Assembly: GCF_010726085.1 (NCBI RefSeq)
Contig: NZ_AP022560.1
Coordinates: forward strand, 2,418,001-2,482,000
DNA from: Mycolicibacterium moriokaense
GTDB lineage: Bacteria > Actinomycetota > Actinomycetes > Mycobacteriales > Mycobacteriaceae
DNA length: 64,000 nt
Direction of reading: 5' to 3'
Below, piece by piece: positions 44,104 through 52,273 of the stretch. A program made the position numbers and the translations under genes. The notes beneath the pieces are model-generated. The model searched no databases. It saw only the letters and a program-made list of their open reading frames with translations, and was not told where the DNA came from. Position 1 is the first letter of the stretch; each line of letters begins with the position of its first letter.

Positions 44104-44712
44104 TCATGAGCCACGGGAGAGTTCCTCCTGCCACATTTGCGCCAGTGCCTCCAGTAGCGCGTTCTTGGCGATAGGAAGGCGTTTCTGCGTGATCTGCAGC
44201 ATGGTCATCGTCAGTTGAAGAAGCAGGACCATCAATCGGGCCCGCTTGGCTTTCCGTTCCGGTTCGTCGTGGGTGGTCCACAACGGGGCGAGCGCTTCGA
44301 GCATGCGTGCCCACAGTGAGCGGTCGACGTCCGCGAAATTGTCGCTGGACGCGCTTGCCGCGAATGCGACGGTCCACGACGCGTCGTACTTGCGCCACAT
44401 CCGCTCGAAACCGCTGACCCAGTCGCGAATCTCCTCGGCGGTTGGGCGGTCCGTGGCCGCCAGCCGTTCCAGGGACGCGATGAGGTCTGGCAGTCCGGCG
44501 GTTCCGATCGCGACTGCGACATCGGCCTTGTCGGCAAAGTGCAGGTAGAACGTCGCGCGGCTGACGCGAGCTAGCCGGACGATCTCGTCAATCGTGGCCT
44601 GCTGGTATCCGCGGCGCTCGAACACCTTCAGGCCGGCCTCGACTATCTCGTTGCGGGTGTCTTGACGACGACGCTCGCGCGCCGAGCTATGGCCAGTCGA
44701 CTTGGGCGCCAT
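44104..44712 (-). CDS. TetR-family regulator of the accessory cluster
   Basis: A 202-residue TetR protein. The DNA-binding domain at residues about 15-62 contains 'FERRGYQQATIDEIVRLARV' and 'SRATFYLHFADKADV'. The ligand domain is helical and begins around residue 70. It is the first gene after ldtB in an accessory block with an epoxide hydrolase, an SDR and a split transketolase. Related motifs upstream of this gene (44731-44764) and in the epoxide hydrolase/SDR divergent promoter (46044-46070) suggest it represses itself and both arms of the cluster. Confidence 0.88.
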   Translation of the reverse strand: MAPKSTGHSSARERRRQDTRNEIVEAGLKVFERRGYQQATIDEIVRLARVSRATFYLHFADKADVAVAIGTAGLPDLIASLERLAATDRPTAEEIRDWVSGFERMWRKYDASWTVAFAASASSDNFADVDRSLWARMLEALAPLWTTHDEPERKAKRARLMVLLLQLTMTMLQITQKRLPIAKNALLEALAQMWQEELSRGS

Positions 44713-44730
44713 CGGTCCTCCGGTGAATCG

Positions 44731-44764
44731 ACATGTATCTACTCACCAGACATCGTATAGATGT
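44731..44764. promoter_or_regulatory. Candidate operator upstream of tetR
   Basis: The region holds ATCTACT (44737-44743), CACCAGACA (44744-44752) and the partial palindrome ACATC-gtata-GATGT (44750-44764). ATCTACT and CAC(C/T)AGACA both recur in reverse complement at 46044-46070, spaced 4 nt further apart. Confidence 0.45.
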
Positions 44765-44777
44765 GGTGGCACGTCAT

Positions 44778-45908
44778 TCAGCGGCGCAGCCCCCCGAAGA
44801 ACGCCCGGATGTCGGCGATCAGGGCGTCGGGTTCTTCGCGCGCTGCAAAATGTCCGCCCGAGTCGAATCGCGTCAGGCGCTGGACGTTGTAGCGCTGCCG
44901 ATACCAGTCATCGGTGACCGCGGTGACTGTCGGAAACTCGTGGGGGAAGATCGCGATCCCGGTCGGTGTCTCGACGCGGTGCCGAAACAGGATCTCGGGC
45001 TCGGTTTGGCCGGTCTCGAAGTAGAGGTTGAGTGAACCCGCCACGCTGCGCGGCAGCCAGTACATCATCAAGTTGGACGCCAGCCAGTCGCGCCCGAACG
45101 CGTCGTCGATCGACCGAGCCGGGTCGTGCCAACCTTGAAACTTCTCCAGGATCCAGCCGGCCAAGGCCGCCGGAGAATCTGTCTGACCGATCGCCAGCGA
45201 CATCGGCTTGGTCATGTGCACTGCGCCGTACGCCTGTTCACTCGACCCGAACGCGGTTACGGCCGAGTGGTAGCGCGAAACAGCCTCGCCGACAGCCCCG
45301 GGTGGGGGGAGGGCCATCGGGAAATTGACGTGGATTCCCAGTGTGTTCGCGGCGTGTCGACATCCCAGCACTGTTGCGATAATCCCGCCCCAGTCGCCCC
45401 CGTGTACCCCGTACTGACGATAGTCGAGGGTATCGGTCATCAGCCCGTCGAAGGCGGCGGCGACGCGTACCACATCCCACCCGGGCTCCGTTGGCGCGGA
45501 ACTGAATCCGTAACCAGGTAGCGATGGAATCACGAGATCGAATGCCGGTGTCGGGTAGCCCGATTCCGGCGCGGTCAACGGCTCGATCAAGTCGATGAAC
45601 TCGAGGATCGAACCTGGCCAGCCGTGCAGCAACAACAGCGGAATCGAGTGTTCGGCGTGGCTGCGGAGGTGTAGGAAATGGATGACCGTCCCATCGACCT
45701 CGGCGATGTACTGCGGAATGTTGTTGAGTCGTTGTTCCCAGGCGCGCCAATCGTATTCTCGGTGCCAATATGCGAGGAAACTCTTGACGTAGCTGAGATC
45801 GGCGCCCCGGGACCACCCGGTGCCCGGCAGCATTTGATCCGGCAGGCGAATGCAGTCCAGCCGGCGGCGCAGATCCTCGAGGTGTTCGTCGGCGACCTCA
45901 ATTTTCAC
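44778..45908 (-). CDS. Epoxide hydrolase family protein (EHN plus alpha/beta-hydrolase)
   Basis: A 376-residue protein. The N-terminal 110 residues are an EHN domain ('VADEHLEDLRRRLDCIRLPD', then 'YDWRAWEQRLNN'), the cap-like part of microsomal-type epoxide hydrolases. The alpha/beta-hydrolase core has the oxyanion 'LLLHGWPGS', the nucleophile elbow 'VHGGDWGG' (Asp) and a C-terminal 'GGHFAAREEP' (His). It would add water to an epoxide. The GTG at 45908 is chosen because the EHN domain begins there. The frame stays open to 46223, but that extension looks non-coding and runs through the divergent promoter. Ribosome site is weak. Confidence 0.85.
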   Translation of the reverse strand: MKIEVADEHLEDLRRRLDCIRLPDQMLPGTGWSRGADLSYVKSFLAYWHREYDWRAWEQRLNNIPQYIAEVDGTVIHFLHLRSHAEHSIPLLLLHGWPGSILEFIDLIEPLTAPESGYPTPAFDLVIPSLPGYGFSSAPTEPGWDVVRVAAAFDGLMTDTLDYRQYGVHGGDWGGIIATVLGCRHAANTLGIHVNFPMALPPPGAVGEAVSRYHSAVTAFGSSEQAYGAVHMTKPMSLAIGQTDSPAALAGWILEKFQGWHDPARSIDDAFGRDWLASNLMMYWLPRSVAGSLNLYFETGQTEPEILFRHRVETPTGIAIFPHEFPTVTAVTDDWYRQRYNVQRLTRFDSGGHFAAREEPDALIADIRAFFGGLRR

Positions 45909-45932
45909 TCTTTGAAGTCCGGCCCTCGCGTC

Positions 45933-45948
45933 GTTAATCGTGACTAAG
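45933..45948. promoter_or_regulatory. Element matching the bkaR-accD1 operator
   Basis: GTTAATCGTGACTAAG matches the left arm of the operator at 57558-57573 in 15 of 16 positions, with 15 consecutive identical bases. It lies 25 nt upstream of the epoxide hydrolase start. Confidence 0.5.
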
Positions 45949-46043
45949 ACGGTTCGCTCCCTTCCTTGTGCACCGCTCGTGCGGAGCGTCGACTGGCAGG
46001 ACACGCCTGCCCACCCACATTGAAGATGACGGTCATTCAATAT

Positions 46044-46070
46044 ACATCTGTCTAGTGAACAAGTAGATGT
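46044..46070. promoter_or_regulatory. Candidate TetR operator in the divergent promoter
   Basis: ACATCT (46044-46049) and AGATGT (46065-46070) form a 6-bp inverted repeat around 15 nt. The stretch includes TCTA and TAGA inner pairs and the reverse complements of CACTAGACA (46049-46057) and ATCTACT (46062-46068), shared with the site upstream of the tetR gene. Confidence 0.45.
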
Positions 46071-46143
46071 TGATTTATGACAACCTCGAACGTATTTTGT
46101 TGATGAACGGCACCGCGGCCCGCGTAGACCTGGAGGATCAGAA

Positions 46144-46992
46144 GTGATGCGCGCTACACCGCTCGGCGATCTTGCGCCGGTTAAGGATCGGTTCACTCTT
46201 GTCGGTAAGGCAGCCCTCGTCACCGGTGCTGCCGGCGGGATCGGCCGGACCTGTGCTGCGGCGTTGGCGGATCTCGGTGCCGACGTCGCAATCGCCGATC
46301 TGCCTGAGCGGTTCGGAGATGCTGAATCGGTCGCGGCGCAGATAGCCGACCGCTACGGCGTGCGGGCAGTTCCACTGGGCGCTGATGTCGGCAGCCCCAA
46401 AGAGGTGGACGCCATGTTCGAGTCGGCGGTAGAGGCTCTCGGAGGTCTCGATGTCGTCCACAGCAACGCAGGCATCATCACGCCGAACGACAATGCCGAC
46501 ATGGCTGTCGCGGAGTGGGACAGGATTGTGCGCGTAAACCTGACCGGCATGTTCCTCGTCAACAGGTGCGCGGCCGGTGTTATCCGGGAATCCGGCGGCG
46601 GAGCTATCGTCAACACGGCGTCGATGTCGGCGAGCATTGTCAACCGGGCGTTGCCGGGCACCCGGCACGCGGTGGCCTACACCGCAACCAAGGCCGCGGT
46701 GAAACATTTGACCAAAGCCATGGCAGTCGAATTCGCGCCTGTCGGGATTCGGGTCAACTCGGTCAGCCCGGGAGTGGTGCTTTCGGGCATCCATGACCCG
46801 ATCGTCGAACAGATGGGGATCTCCTACGACCAGTTCGCCGCCGCCGCGGGTAGCGCCCCGTTCTCTATTCCGCTCGGGAGGTTCGGAATGTTGGACGAAA
46901 TCGGCGGCGTTGTAGCCTTTTTGGCGACTGATCTGGCTTCTTACATCACCGGAGTCGACATCCTTGTTGACGGTGGGACGACGGTTTGGTGA
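46144..46992 (+). CDS. Short-chain dehydrogenase/reductase
   Basis: A 282-residue classical SDR. The nucleotide-binding motif TGAAGGIGR is at residues 27-35, 'SNAG' follows in the first half, and the catalytic pair is Tyr179 and Lys183 in 'YTATK', with the Ser in 'NTASMSAS'. It would oxidise an alcohol or reduce a ketone with NAD(P)(H). GTG at 46144 is preferred because GGAGGA then has a 7-nt spacing; an ATG follows at 46147. It is first in an operon with the two transketolase halves, suggesting the SDR product is a ketose-like donor or acceptor. Confidence 0.9.
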   Translation: MMRATPLGDLAPVKDRFTLVGKAALVTGAAGGIGRTCAAALADLGADVAIADLPERFGDAESVAAQIADRYGVRAVPLGADVGSPKEVDAMFESAVEALGGLDVVHSNAGIITPNDNADMAVAEWDRIVRVNLTGMFLVNRCAAGVIRESGGGAIVNTASMSASIVNRALPGTRHAVAYTATKAAVKHLTKAMAVEFAPVGIRVNSVSPGVVLSGIHDPIVEQMGISYDQFAAAAGSAPFSIPLGRFGMLDEIGGVVAFLATDLASYITGVDILVDGGTTVW

Positions 46993-47041
46993 TCCCACTT
47001 CCTCGTACGGTCCGAATTGCGTGCTACCGCAGGAGAGTTCG

Positions 47042-47905
47042 ATGAACAATGATCAGACATTGGAACGGTATCGGCCCGTCACGGCGGCCGAACTGCAGCG
47101 GAAAGCCGACTGGTTGCGGCTGGAGATCCTTCGGCTGATCAGCTTCGCCGGCCTTGGTCATTACTCCAGCAGCCTGTCGGCAGCCGAGGTCCTGGTCACG
47201 CTCTACGGCCATGTCCTGCGTCTGCGGAAGGGCGATCCGGCATGGCCCCGGCGCGACCGCTTCCTGCTCGGCAAGGGCCACATCGCGGTGGCGCTGTGGC
47301 CGCTGTTGGCCGAACTGGAGTACTTCCCGGAGGACTGGCTGCAGACATTCGGCTCTTTGGACAGTCGGCTCACCGACCATCCTGACATGCTGCGAACGCC
47401 CGGCATCGACTTCAGCTCGGGATCGCTGGGGCACAACTTGTCGGTCGGACTCGGGATGGCGCTCGCCGCCCGGATGCGTGGTCAGGATCACCGCACTTTC
47501 GTCCTTACCGGTGACGGCGAACTGCATGAAGGGCAGATATGGGAGGCCGCCATGGCGGCAGCGCACTATGGGGTCGGCAATCTCGTCGCCATCGTCGATG
47601 CGAACGGGTCGTGCGGAGACGGTCACACCGAGGAGGTGATGAGTATCGAACCACTGAGCAAGCGATTTGAGGCGTTCGGATGGCGATGCATCGAAGTCGA
47701 CGGTCATGACGCCGAAGCGCTGCTTGCGGCCTTCGCCGAACTACCGCCACCTTCCGCAGTCACGCCGACGTGCGTCATAGCCCGCACTCGAAAGGGCAAG
47801 GGTCTCGCCTTTATGGAGAAGGCGCCCCGGGATTGGCATCTCGGCAATCTGGGACCACTGGATCTTGAAGCCGCGCGCGCGGAGATCGGAGCCCGGATCC
47901 GATGA
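47042..47905 (+). CDS. Transketolase, N-terminal (ThDP-binding) subunit
   Basis: A 287-residue protein equal to the first domain of transketolase. The thiamine diphosphate motif begins at 'GDGELHEGQIWEAAMAAAHY' and ends at 'VDANGS'. Active-site His candidates are in 'GHYSSS' and 'GKGHIA'. The ATG at 47042 follows AGGAGAG at a good distance. The C-terminal partner follows with an ATGA overlap, so the heteromer is made in equal amounts. Two-subunit transketolases are known in archaea and in specialised sugar pathways such as apulose or sulfo-sugar breakdown. A housekeeping tkt would be a single chain, so this one is probably specialised. Confidence 0.9.
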   Translation: MNNDQTLERYRPVTAAELQRKADWLRLEILRLISFAGLGHYSSSLSAAEVLVTLYGHVLRLRKGDPAWPRRDRFLLGKGHIAVALWPLLAELEYFPEDWLQTFGSLDSRLTDHPDMLRTPGIDFSSGSLGHNLSVGLGMALAARMRGQDHRTFVLTGDGELHEGQIWEAAMAAAHYGVGNLVAIVDANGSCGDGHTEEVMSIEPLSKRFEAFGWRCIEVDGHDAEALLAAFAELPPPSAVTPTCVIARTRKGKGLAFMEKAPRDWHLGNLGPLDLEAARAEIGARIR

Positions 47906-48915
47906 CCGCAATGGCAGATCCATTCAGCTTCAACGCAGGCGCAGTCGAGAGTCATTACGGCGGTGCGGTTGGAGCGCAACTCCTCACGATGGCTGAGGCG
48001 GACCCGTCCATCGTCGTGGTCGCGGCGGACCTCGGGGTCAGTCCGGTCACCGGAGCGTTCGTGGCGAAGTATCCGGACCGGTTCGTAGAGACCGGAATCG
48101 CCGAGGCCAACGCGGTGTCGGTCGCGGCCGGACTCGCTGCCGGCGGCATGAAACCGTATGTCCTGCAAATGGGTGCTTTCGGCGCCCTGAAATGCGCCGA
48201 ACAGATCCGTACGGACCTGGCCGCCACCCGCATGCCGGTGCGGATCCTGTCCGCCTGGAGCGGACTTGCGATGGGGTACTTCGGCACCAGCCATCACGCA
48301 CTCGAGGACCTCGCGATTGCCCGGACCATCCCGGGACTGACCGTCGTGTCCTGTTGCGACGACTTCGCTGCGCAGAGCCTGCTGGAGCAGACCGCGAAGA
48401 TCGAGGGGCCGGTGTTCATCCGGCTCACCGAAGGCGTCGCCCATCCGGTGTACAGCGCACGGCCGGTCTTCGGGCTCGGTCGGTTCCACTCCGTCCGCCA
48501 GGGCCGTGACGCGACGATCATCGGCACCGGTCTCGGCACCCAGCTGGCGATGGCCGCGGCCGAGCTGCTCGCCAACGACGACATCGACGTCGCAGTGCTG
48601 GATGCGGCCTACCTCAAACCCGTTGACGAGGAAGCCGTTCTGCATGCCGCGCGAACGACCCGCGCTATCGTCACCGTCGAAGAGCATGGGATCGTCGGCG
48701 GTCTCGGCTCGGCTGTCGCTGACGTACTGGCCACTCACGGCGTGGGTATCGATCTGCAGATGCACGCGTTACCCGACCACCCGCTGTCGGTCGGGTTGCC
48801 GCACGTGCTGTACGAACACTACGGGCTGACACCGGCGGCGGTCGCCGCCCGGGTACGCGTTTCACTATCGGCTTCGCCGCCAGCACCGTCTCATCCGAAC
48901 CGGCCGCAGCGGTAG
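47902..48915 (+). CDS. Transketolase, C-terminal subunit
   Basis: A 337-residue protein with the pyrimidine-binding and C-terminal domains of transketolase. The catalytic Glu that activates thiamine lies in 'VETGIAEANAVSVAAGLA'. Other family features are 'ADLGVSPVT', the 'SHHALEDLA' loop and the C-terminal 'VLDAAYLKPVDEEAV' and 'VEEHGIVGGLGSAV'. It completes the enzyme encoded by the preceding gene. The final 20 residues are Pro/Ser-rich and unlike the family. The natural substrate pair is unknown; no phosphatase, kinase or transporter is nearby. Confidence 0.9.
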   Translation: MTAMADPFSFNAGAVESHYGGAVGAQLLTMAEADPSIVVVAADLGVSPVTGAFVAKYPDRFVETGIAEANAVSVAAGLAAGGMKPYVLQMGAFGALKCAEQIRTDLAATRMPVRILSAWSGLAMGYFGTSHHALEDLAIARTIPGLTVVSCCDDFAAQSLLEQTAKIEGPVFIRLTEGVAHPVYSARPVFGLGRFHSVRQGRDATIIGTGLGTQLAMAAAELLANDDIDVAVLDAAYLKPVDEEAVLHAARTTRAIVTVEEHGIVGGLGSAVADVLATHGVGIDLQMHALPDHPLSVGLPHVLYEHYGLTPAAVAARVRVSLSASPPAPSHPNRPQR

Positions 48916-49009
48916 CCCGGGTAGCCCACTTGCTTCGGGGTTGACCACTGCGCGGGTGCACTGGAAGGTTTAGTGGCCGGCTGACGGACGCCCGAGACCG
49001 AAACATACA

Positions 49010-49049
49010 AACCCCGGCCCACCTGAGTATTCGCAGGTGGGCCGGGGTT
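49010..49049 (-). terminator. Rho-independent terminator of tRNA-His
   Basis: A perfect 16-bp GC-rich stem (49010-49025 with 49034-49049) and an 8-nt loop lie 9 nt beyond the tRNA-His 3' end on the minus strand. They are followed in that direction by TTTGTATGTTT. This is the clearest intrinsic terminator in the window. It may also stop the convergent transketolase transcript. Confidence 0.85.
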
Positions 49050-49058
49050 ATCAGTCGG

Positions 49059-49132
49059 GGTGGCTGACGGGACTCGAACCCGCGACAGCCAGGATCACAA
49101 CCTGGTGCTCTACCAACTGAACTACAGCCACC
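49059..49132 (-). tRNA. hisT: tRNA-His (anticodon GTG)
   Basis: On the minus strand the acceptor stem GTGGCTG/CAGCCAC, an extra 5' G opposite discriminator C, a D arm with 'TTCAGTTGGTAGAGC', the anticodon stem CCAGG/CCTGG around loop TTGTGAT and a T arm with GGGTTCGAGTCCC are all present. The anticodon is GTG. Its place next to orn matches M. tuberculosis hisT. Confidence 0.97.
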
Positions 49133-49158
49133 ATCGCCGCTCGCGCGGCCTGTCGATA

Positions 49159-49815
49159 TTAGCCGCTCGGACGCTCTGCAGCCGAATCGATACCCGCCGA
49201 GTCACCGTTCGGGGCCCCCAATTGCTCGGCAACGGCGGCGATATCACTGGTCGACGGCCCAGGAGGCGGCACAAAGGCGGTCTGACGGTAGTACTTGAGC
49301 TCGCGGATGGACTCGTGGATGTCGGCCAGCGCGCGGTGTGCCAAGCCCTTCTCGGGCTGGCCGAAGTAGATCCGCGGATACCAGCGGCGGCACAGCTCCT
49401 TGATGGAGCTGACGTCGATCATCCGGTAGTGCAGGAACTCGTCGAGCTTGGGCATGTCCCGAGCGATGAACCCCCGATCCGTGGCGATCGAGTTGCCGGC
49501 CAGGGGAGCGGTCTTGGCCTGCTTGACGTGCGTGCGGATGTAGTCGAGGACGAGCTCCTCGGCGGCGGCCACGTCGACCGTCGACGCCCGCACCTCCTCG
49601 GTCAGGCCGGACCGGTTGTGCATGTCTTTGACCACGTCGATCATCGACGACAACGCCTCATCGTCGGCGTGGATCACCACGTCGATGCCGTCGCCAAGGA
49701 TGTTGAGGTCGGCATCGGTGACGAGCACCGCGATCTCGATCAGCCGGTCTTTCGACAGGTCGAGGCCGGTCATCTCACAGTCGATCCACACCAGTTCGTC
49801 ACGCACAGCGCTCAC
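49159..49815 (-). CDS. orn: Oligoribonuclease
   Basis: A 218-residue 3'-5' exoribonuclease of the DEDDh family that degrades 2-5 nt RNA fragments and pGpG. The first acidic motif is '[10 protein letters not shown]', followed by '[14 protein letters not shown]', '[13 protein letters not shown]' and the C-terminal '[11 protein letters not shown]' with the last His/Asp. A non-conserved 40-residue tail ends the protein. GTG at 49815 is chosen because the core begins a few residues later; a GTG at 49809 is equally possible. It is divergent from the HerA-like gene with only 16 nt between starts. Confidence 0.95.
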   Translation of the reverse strand: MSAVRDELVWIDCEMTGLDLSKDRLIEIAVLVTDADLNILGDGIDVVIHADDEALSSMIDVVKDMHNRSGLTEEVRASTVDVAAAEELVLDYIRTHVKQAKTAPLAGNSIATDRGFIARDMPKLDEFLHYRMIDVSSIKELCRRWYPRIYFGQPEKGLAHRALADIHESIRELKYYRQTAFVPPPGPSTSDIAAVAEQLGAPNGDSAGIDSAAERPSG

Positions 49816-49831
49816 AGTACTGTTTTCGACC

Positions 49832-51421
49832 ATGACCACCGACTCCAGCGCCCAGCAGATCGCCGCCGGTTATGCCGTAGAGGGTCAGGCCCTGGAGCTG
49901 GGGTCCGTCGTCGTCGACGGCACCTGCGACCCGGCTGCGCAGGTACGCATCCCCCTGGCCACCGTGAACCGGCACGGCCTGGTGGCCGGCGCCACCGGTA
50001 CCGGTAAGACGAAATCGCTGCAGGTGATCGCCGAGCAGCTCTCGGCCGCCGGGGTGCCGTGCCTGATGGCCGACGTCAAGGGCGACCTGTCCGGGCTGTC
50101 GCGGCCGGGTGAGCCGGGCGAGCGGACCCAGCAGCGGGCCGCCGACACCGGTGACGATTGGGCCCCGACCGCGTACCCGGTGGAGTTCTTGTCGCTCGGT
50201 ACCGGCGGCATCGGCGTTCCCGTGCGAGCCACCATCTCCAGCTTCGGCCCGATTCTGCTGTCAAAGGTGTTGGGGCTCAACCAGACTCAGGAGTCCACGC
50301 TGGGCCTGATCTTCCACTGGGCCGACCAGAAGGGCCTGCCGCTGCTGGACCTCAAGGATCTGCGCGCGGTGATCCAGTACCTCACCAGCGACGAGGGCAA
50401 GCCGGAGCTGAAGGCGCTGGGCGCGGTGTCCAAGACGACCGCAGGCGTCATCCTGCGGGCGCTGGTCAATCTCGAGGCCGACGGCGGCGACACCTTCTTC
50501 GGTGAGCCTGAGCTGGAGCCCGAGGATCTGATGCGCGTCGACGCCCAGGGCCGCGGCATCATCACCCTGCTCGAGGTCGGTGAGCAGGCCGCCCGCCCGG
50601 TGATGTTCTCGACGTTCCTGATGTGGGTGCTCGCGGATCTCTTCACGTCGCTGCCCGAGGTGGGCGACCTCGACAAGCCGAAACTGGTCTTCTTCTTCGA
50701 CGAGGCCCATCTACTGTTCTCCGATGCGTCCAAGGCGTTCCTGGAGCAGGTCGAGCAGACCGTCAAGCTGATCCGCTCCAAGGGAGTGGGGGTGTTCTTC
50801 TGCACCCAGTTGCCCACCGACGTGCCCAACGCCGTGCTGTCTCAGCTGGGGGCGCGCATTCAGCACGCATTGCGGGCCTTCACCCCCGACGACCAGAAGG
50901 CGCTCGCGAAGACCGTGCGCACCTACCCCAAGACCGACGTCTACGACCTGGAGGAGGCGTTGACGTCGCTGGGCATCGGCGAAGCGATCGTCACCGTGTT
51001 GTCGGAGAAGGGTGCGCCGACACCCGTGGCGTGGACGCGGCTGCGGGCGCCGCGTTCGCTGATGGACACCATCGGGCCCGAGGCGATCGCCGCGGCGGCA
51101 CAGGCCAGCCCGCTGCAGGCCGAGTACGGCCAAACCGTCGACCGCGACTCCGCCTACGAGCGGCTGTCGGCCAGGCTCGCGCCGCCGCCGGCCGCACCGC
51201 CGCCCGCCGCGGACCCGCAGCTGCCGCCACCGGTACCGGTCGACGTCGGGGGAGCCACCGCCGCCGGCGGGGTGAAGAGCCGCGGCGCCGCCGAGCCGGG
51301 GATGCTCGAGAAGGTGATGGACAGTCCGGCGTTCAAGAGCGCGATGCGCTCGGCGGGCACCGTCATCGGCCGCGAGATCACCCGCAGCATCTTCGGCACC
51401 GGGCGTCGTCGCCGCCGCTAG
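49832..51421 (+). CDS. HerA/DUF853-type ATPase (Rv2510c homologue)
   Basis: A 529-residue FtsK/HerA-superfamily ATPase. Walker A is 'GATGTGKT' at 53-60, Walker B '[12 protein letters not shown]' near 290, and the sensor region has '[12 protein letters not shown]'. A proline-rich linker (about 450-480) leads to a basic C-terminus. Relatives are described as helicase-like or DNA-pumping ATPases; no NurA nuclease is adjacent, so a DNA-end-processing role is not supported here. TACTGT ends 8 nt before the ATG and no ribosome site is visible, so the transcript may be leaderless. The open frame upstream to 49616 is antisense to orn and rejected. Confidence 0.9.
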   Translation: MTTDSSAQQIAAGYAVEGQALELGSVVVDGTCDPAAQVRIPLATVNRHGLVAGATGTGKTKSLQVIAEQLSAAGVPCLMADVKGDLSGLSRPGEPGERTQQRAADTGDDWAPTAYPVEFLSLGTGGIGVPVRATISSFGPILLSKVLGLNQTQESTLGLIFHWADQKGLPLLDLKDLRAVIQYLTSDEGKPELKALGAVSKTTAGVILRALVNLEADGGDTFFGEPELEPEDLMRVDAQGRGIITLLEVGEQAARPVMFSTFLMWVLADLFTSLPEVGDLDKPKLVFFFDEAHLLFSDASKAFLEQVEQTVKLIRSKGVGVFFCTQLPTDVPNAVLSQLGARIQHALRAFTPDDQKALAKTVRTYPKTDVYDLEEALTSLGIGEAIVTVLSEKGAPTPVAWTRLRAPRSLMDTIGPEAIAAAAQASPLQAEYGQTVDRDSAYERLSARLAPPPAAPPPAADPQLPPPVPVDVGGATAAGGVKSRGAAEPGMLEKVMDSPAFKSAMRSAGTVIGREITRSIFGTGRRRRR

Positions 51422-51441
51422 GCCCGCCGCGAAATAGGACG

Positions 51442-52248
51442 CTAGCCGCCGCCCAGCTTCTTGTAGACGGCGCCGACGATCGGCGTCACGATCGCGCGCG
51501 GCGTGTACCCGGCGGCCACCGACATCGCCTTGCTGGTGACACCCGGGACGATCCGCATCTTGTTGCGCTCGAGCCCGTCCAACGACAGCTTGGCGGTGTA
51601 CTCGGTCGAGATCCACAAGAAGTCGGGGATCAGCTTCTCCACCAACGACTGTTCGTGCTCGGCGGGCAGCGTCTCGCGCACCGGCCCCGGCGCCAGCAGC
51701 GTCACGTGCACGCCGACCCGCTTGAGCTCACCGCGCAGCGACTCGCTGAACGTGTTGACGAACGCCTTGGTCGCCGCATAGGTGGCGTTGTTCGGGATCG
51801 GCGAATTGCCAGCAGCAGAACCGGAGATGAGAATGCCGCCGGCTTTGCGCGACACCATGCCCGGCAGCACGGCGAGCACGAGGTCGTGCACGCCAAGCAC
51901 ATTGAGCTGAACCTGCGCCTGCTCCCCGGCGGGATCGAGCGACGCGACCGGACCGAACGTCGCGGTACCGGCATTGGCGCACAGGATCGAGATGTTGCGG
52001 CTCGCCAGTTCCTCGCACAGCTTCGACCGGTCGGCCGGGTCGGCGAGGTCGACCGGACGTACCTCGACCGTCACGCCGTACTGCCCGGTGATCCGGTCCG
52101 CCAGCGACCTCAGCACCTCTTCGCGACGTGCGGTGATGATCAGATGGTGCCCGCGGGCAGCGAGCTCGAGGGCGAGCGCCTCGCCGATGTTCTGCGACGC
52201 GCCGGTGACGACCGCACGGGCATCCGCGCTGGGAGCGGGTACTGGCAT
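51442..52248 (-). CDS. Short-chain dehydrogenase (Rv2509 homologue)
   Basis: A 268-residue SDR. The motif 'VTGASQNIGEALA' binds the cofactor, 'ANAG' follows, and the catalytic residues are the Ser in 'SGSAAGNSP' and Tyr/Lys in 'YAATK'. In M. tuberculosis Rv2509 is described as a mycolate-associated reductase candidate; I recall related family members reducing the beta-keto mycolate product, but the exact role is not proven here. The ATG at 52248 gives the same 268-residue length; upstream in-frame codons overlap the divergent MFS gene. Confidence 0.88.
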   Translation of the reverse strand: MPVPAPSADARAVVTGASQNIGEALALELAARGHHLIITARREEVLRSLADRITGQYGVTVEVRPVDLADPADRSKLCEELASRNISILCANAGTATFGPVASLDPAGEQAQVQLNVLGVHDLVLAVLPGMVSRKAGGILISGSAAGNSPIPNNATYAATKAFVNTFSESLRGELKRVGVHVTLLAPGPVRETLPAEHEQSLVEKLIPDFLWISTEYTAKLSLDGLERNKMRIVPGVTSKAMSVAAGYTPRAIVTPIVGAVYKKLGGG

Positions 52249-52273
52249 GGGCCGGACTATATCGTGGGCGAGC

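Noticed and set aside
45909..46223. N-terminal extension of the epoxide hydrolase
   Set aside because: The frame is open but the sequence is Cys/Arg/Ser-rich without EHN features and runs over the divergent promoter and candidate operators.
49832..51421. HerA-like ATPase as part of a defence or DNA-end-processing system
   Set aside because: No NurA, SIR2, nuclease or other defence partner is adjacent, and the gene belongs to the conserved mycobacterial backbone next to orn.
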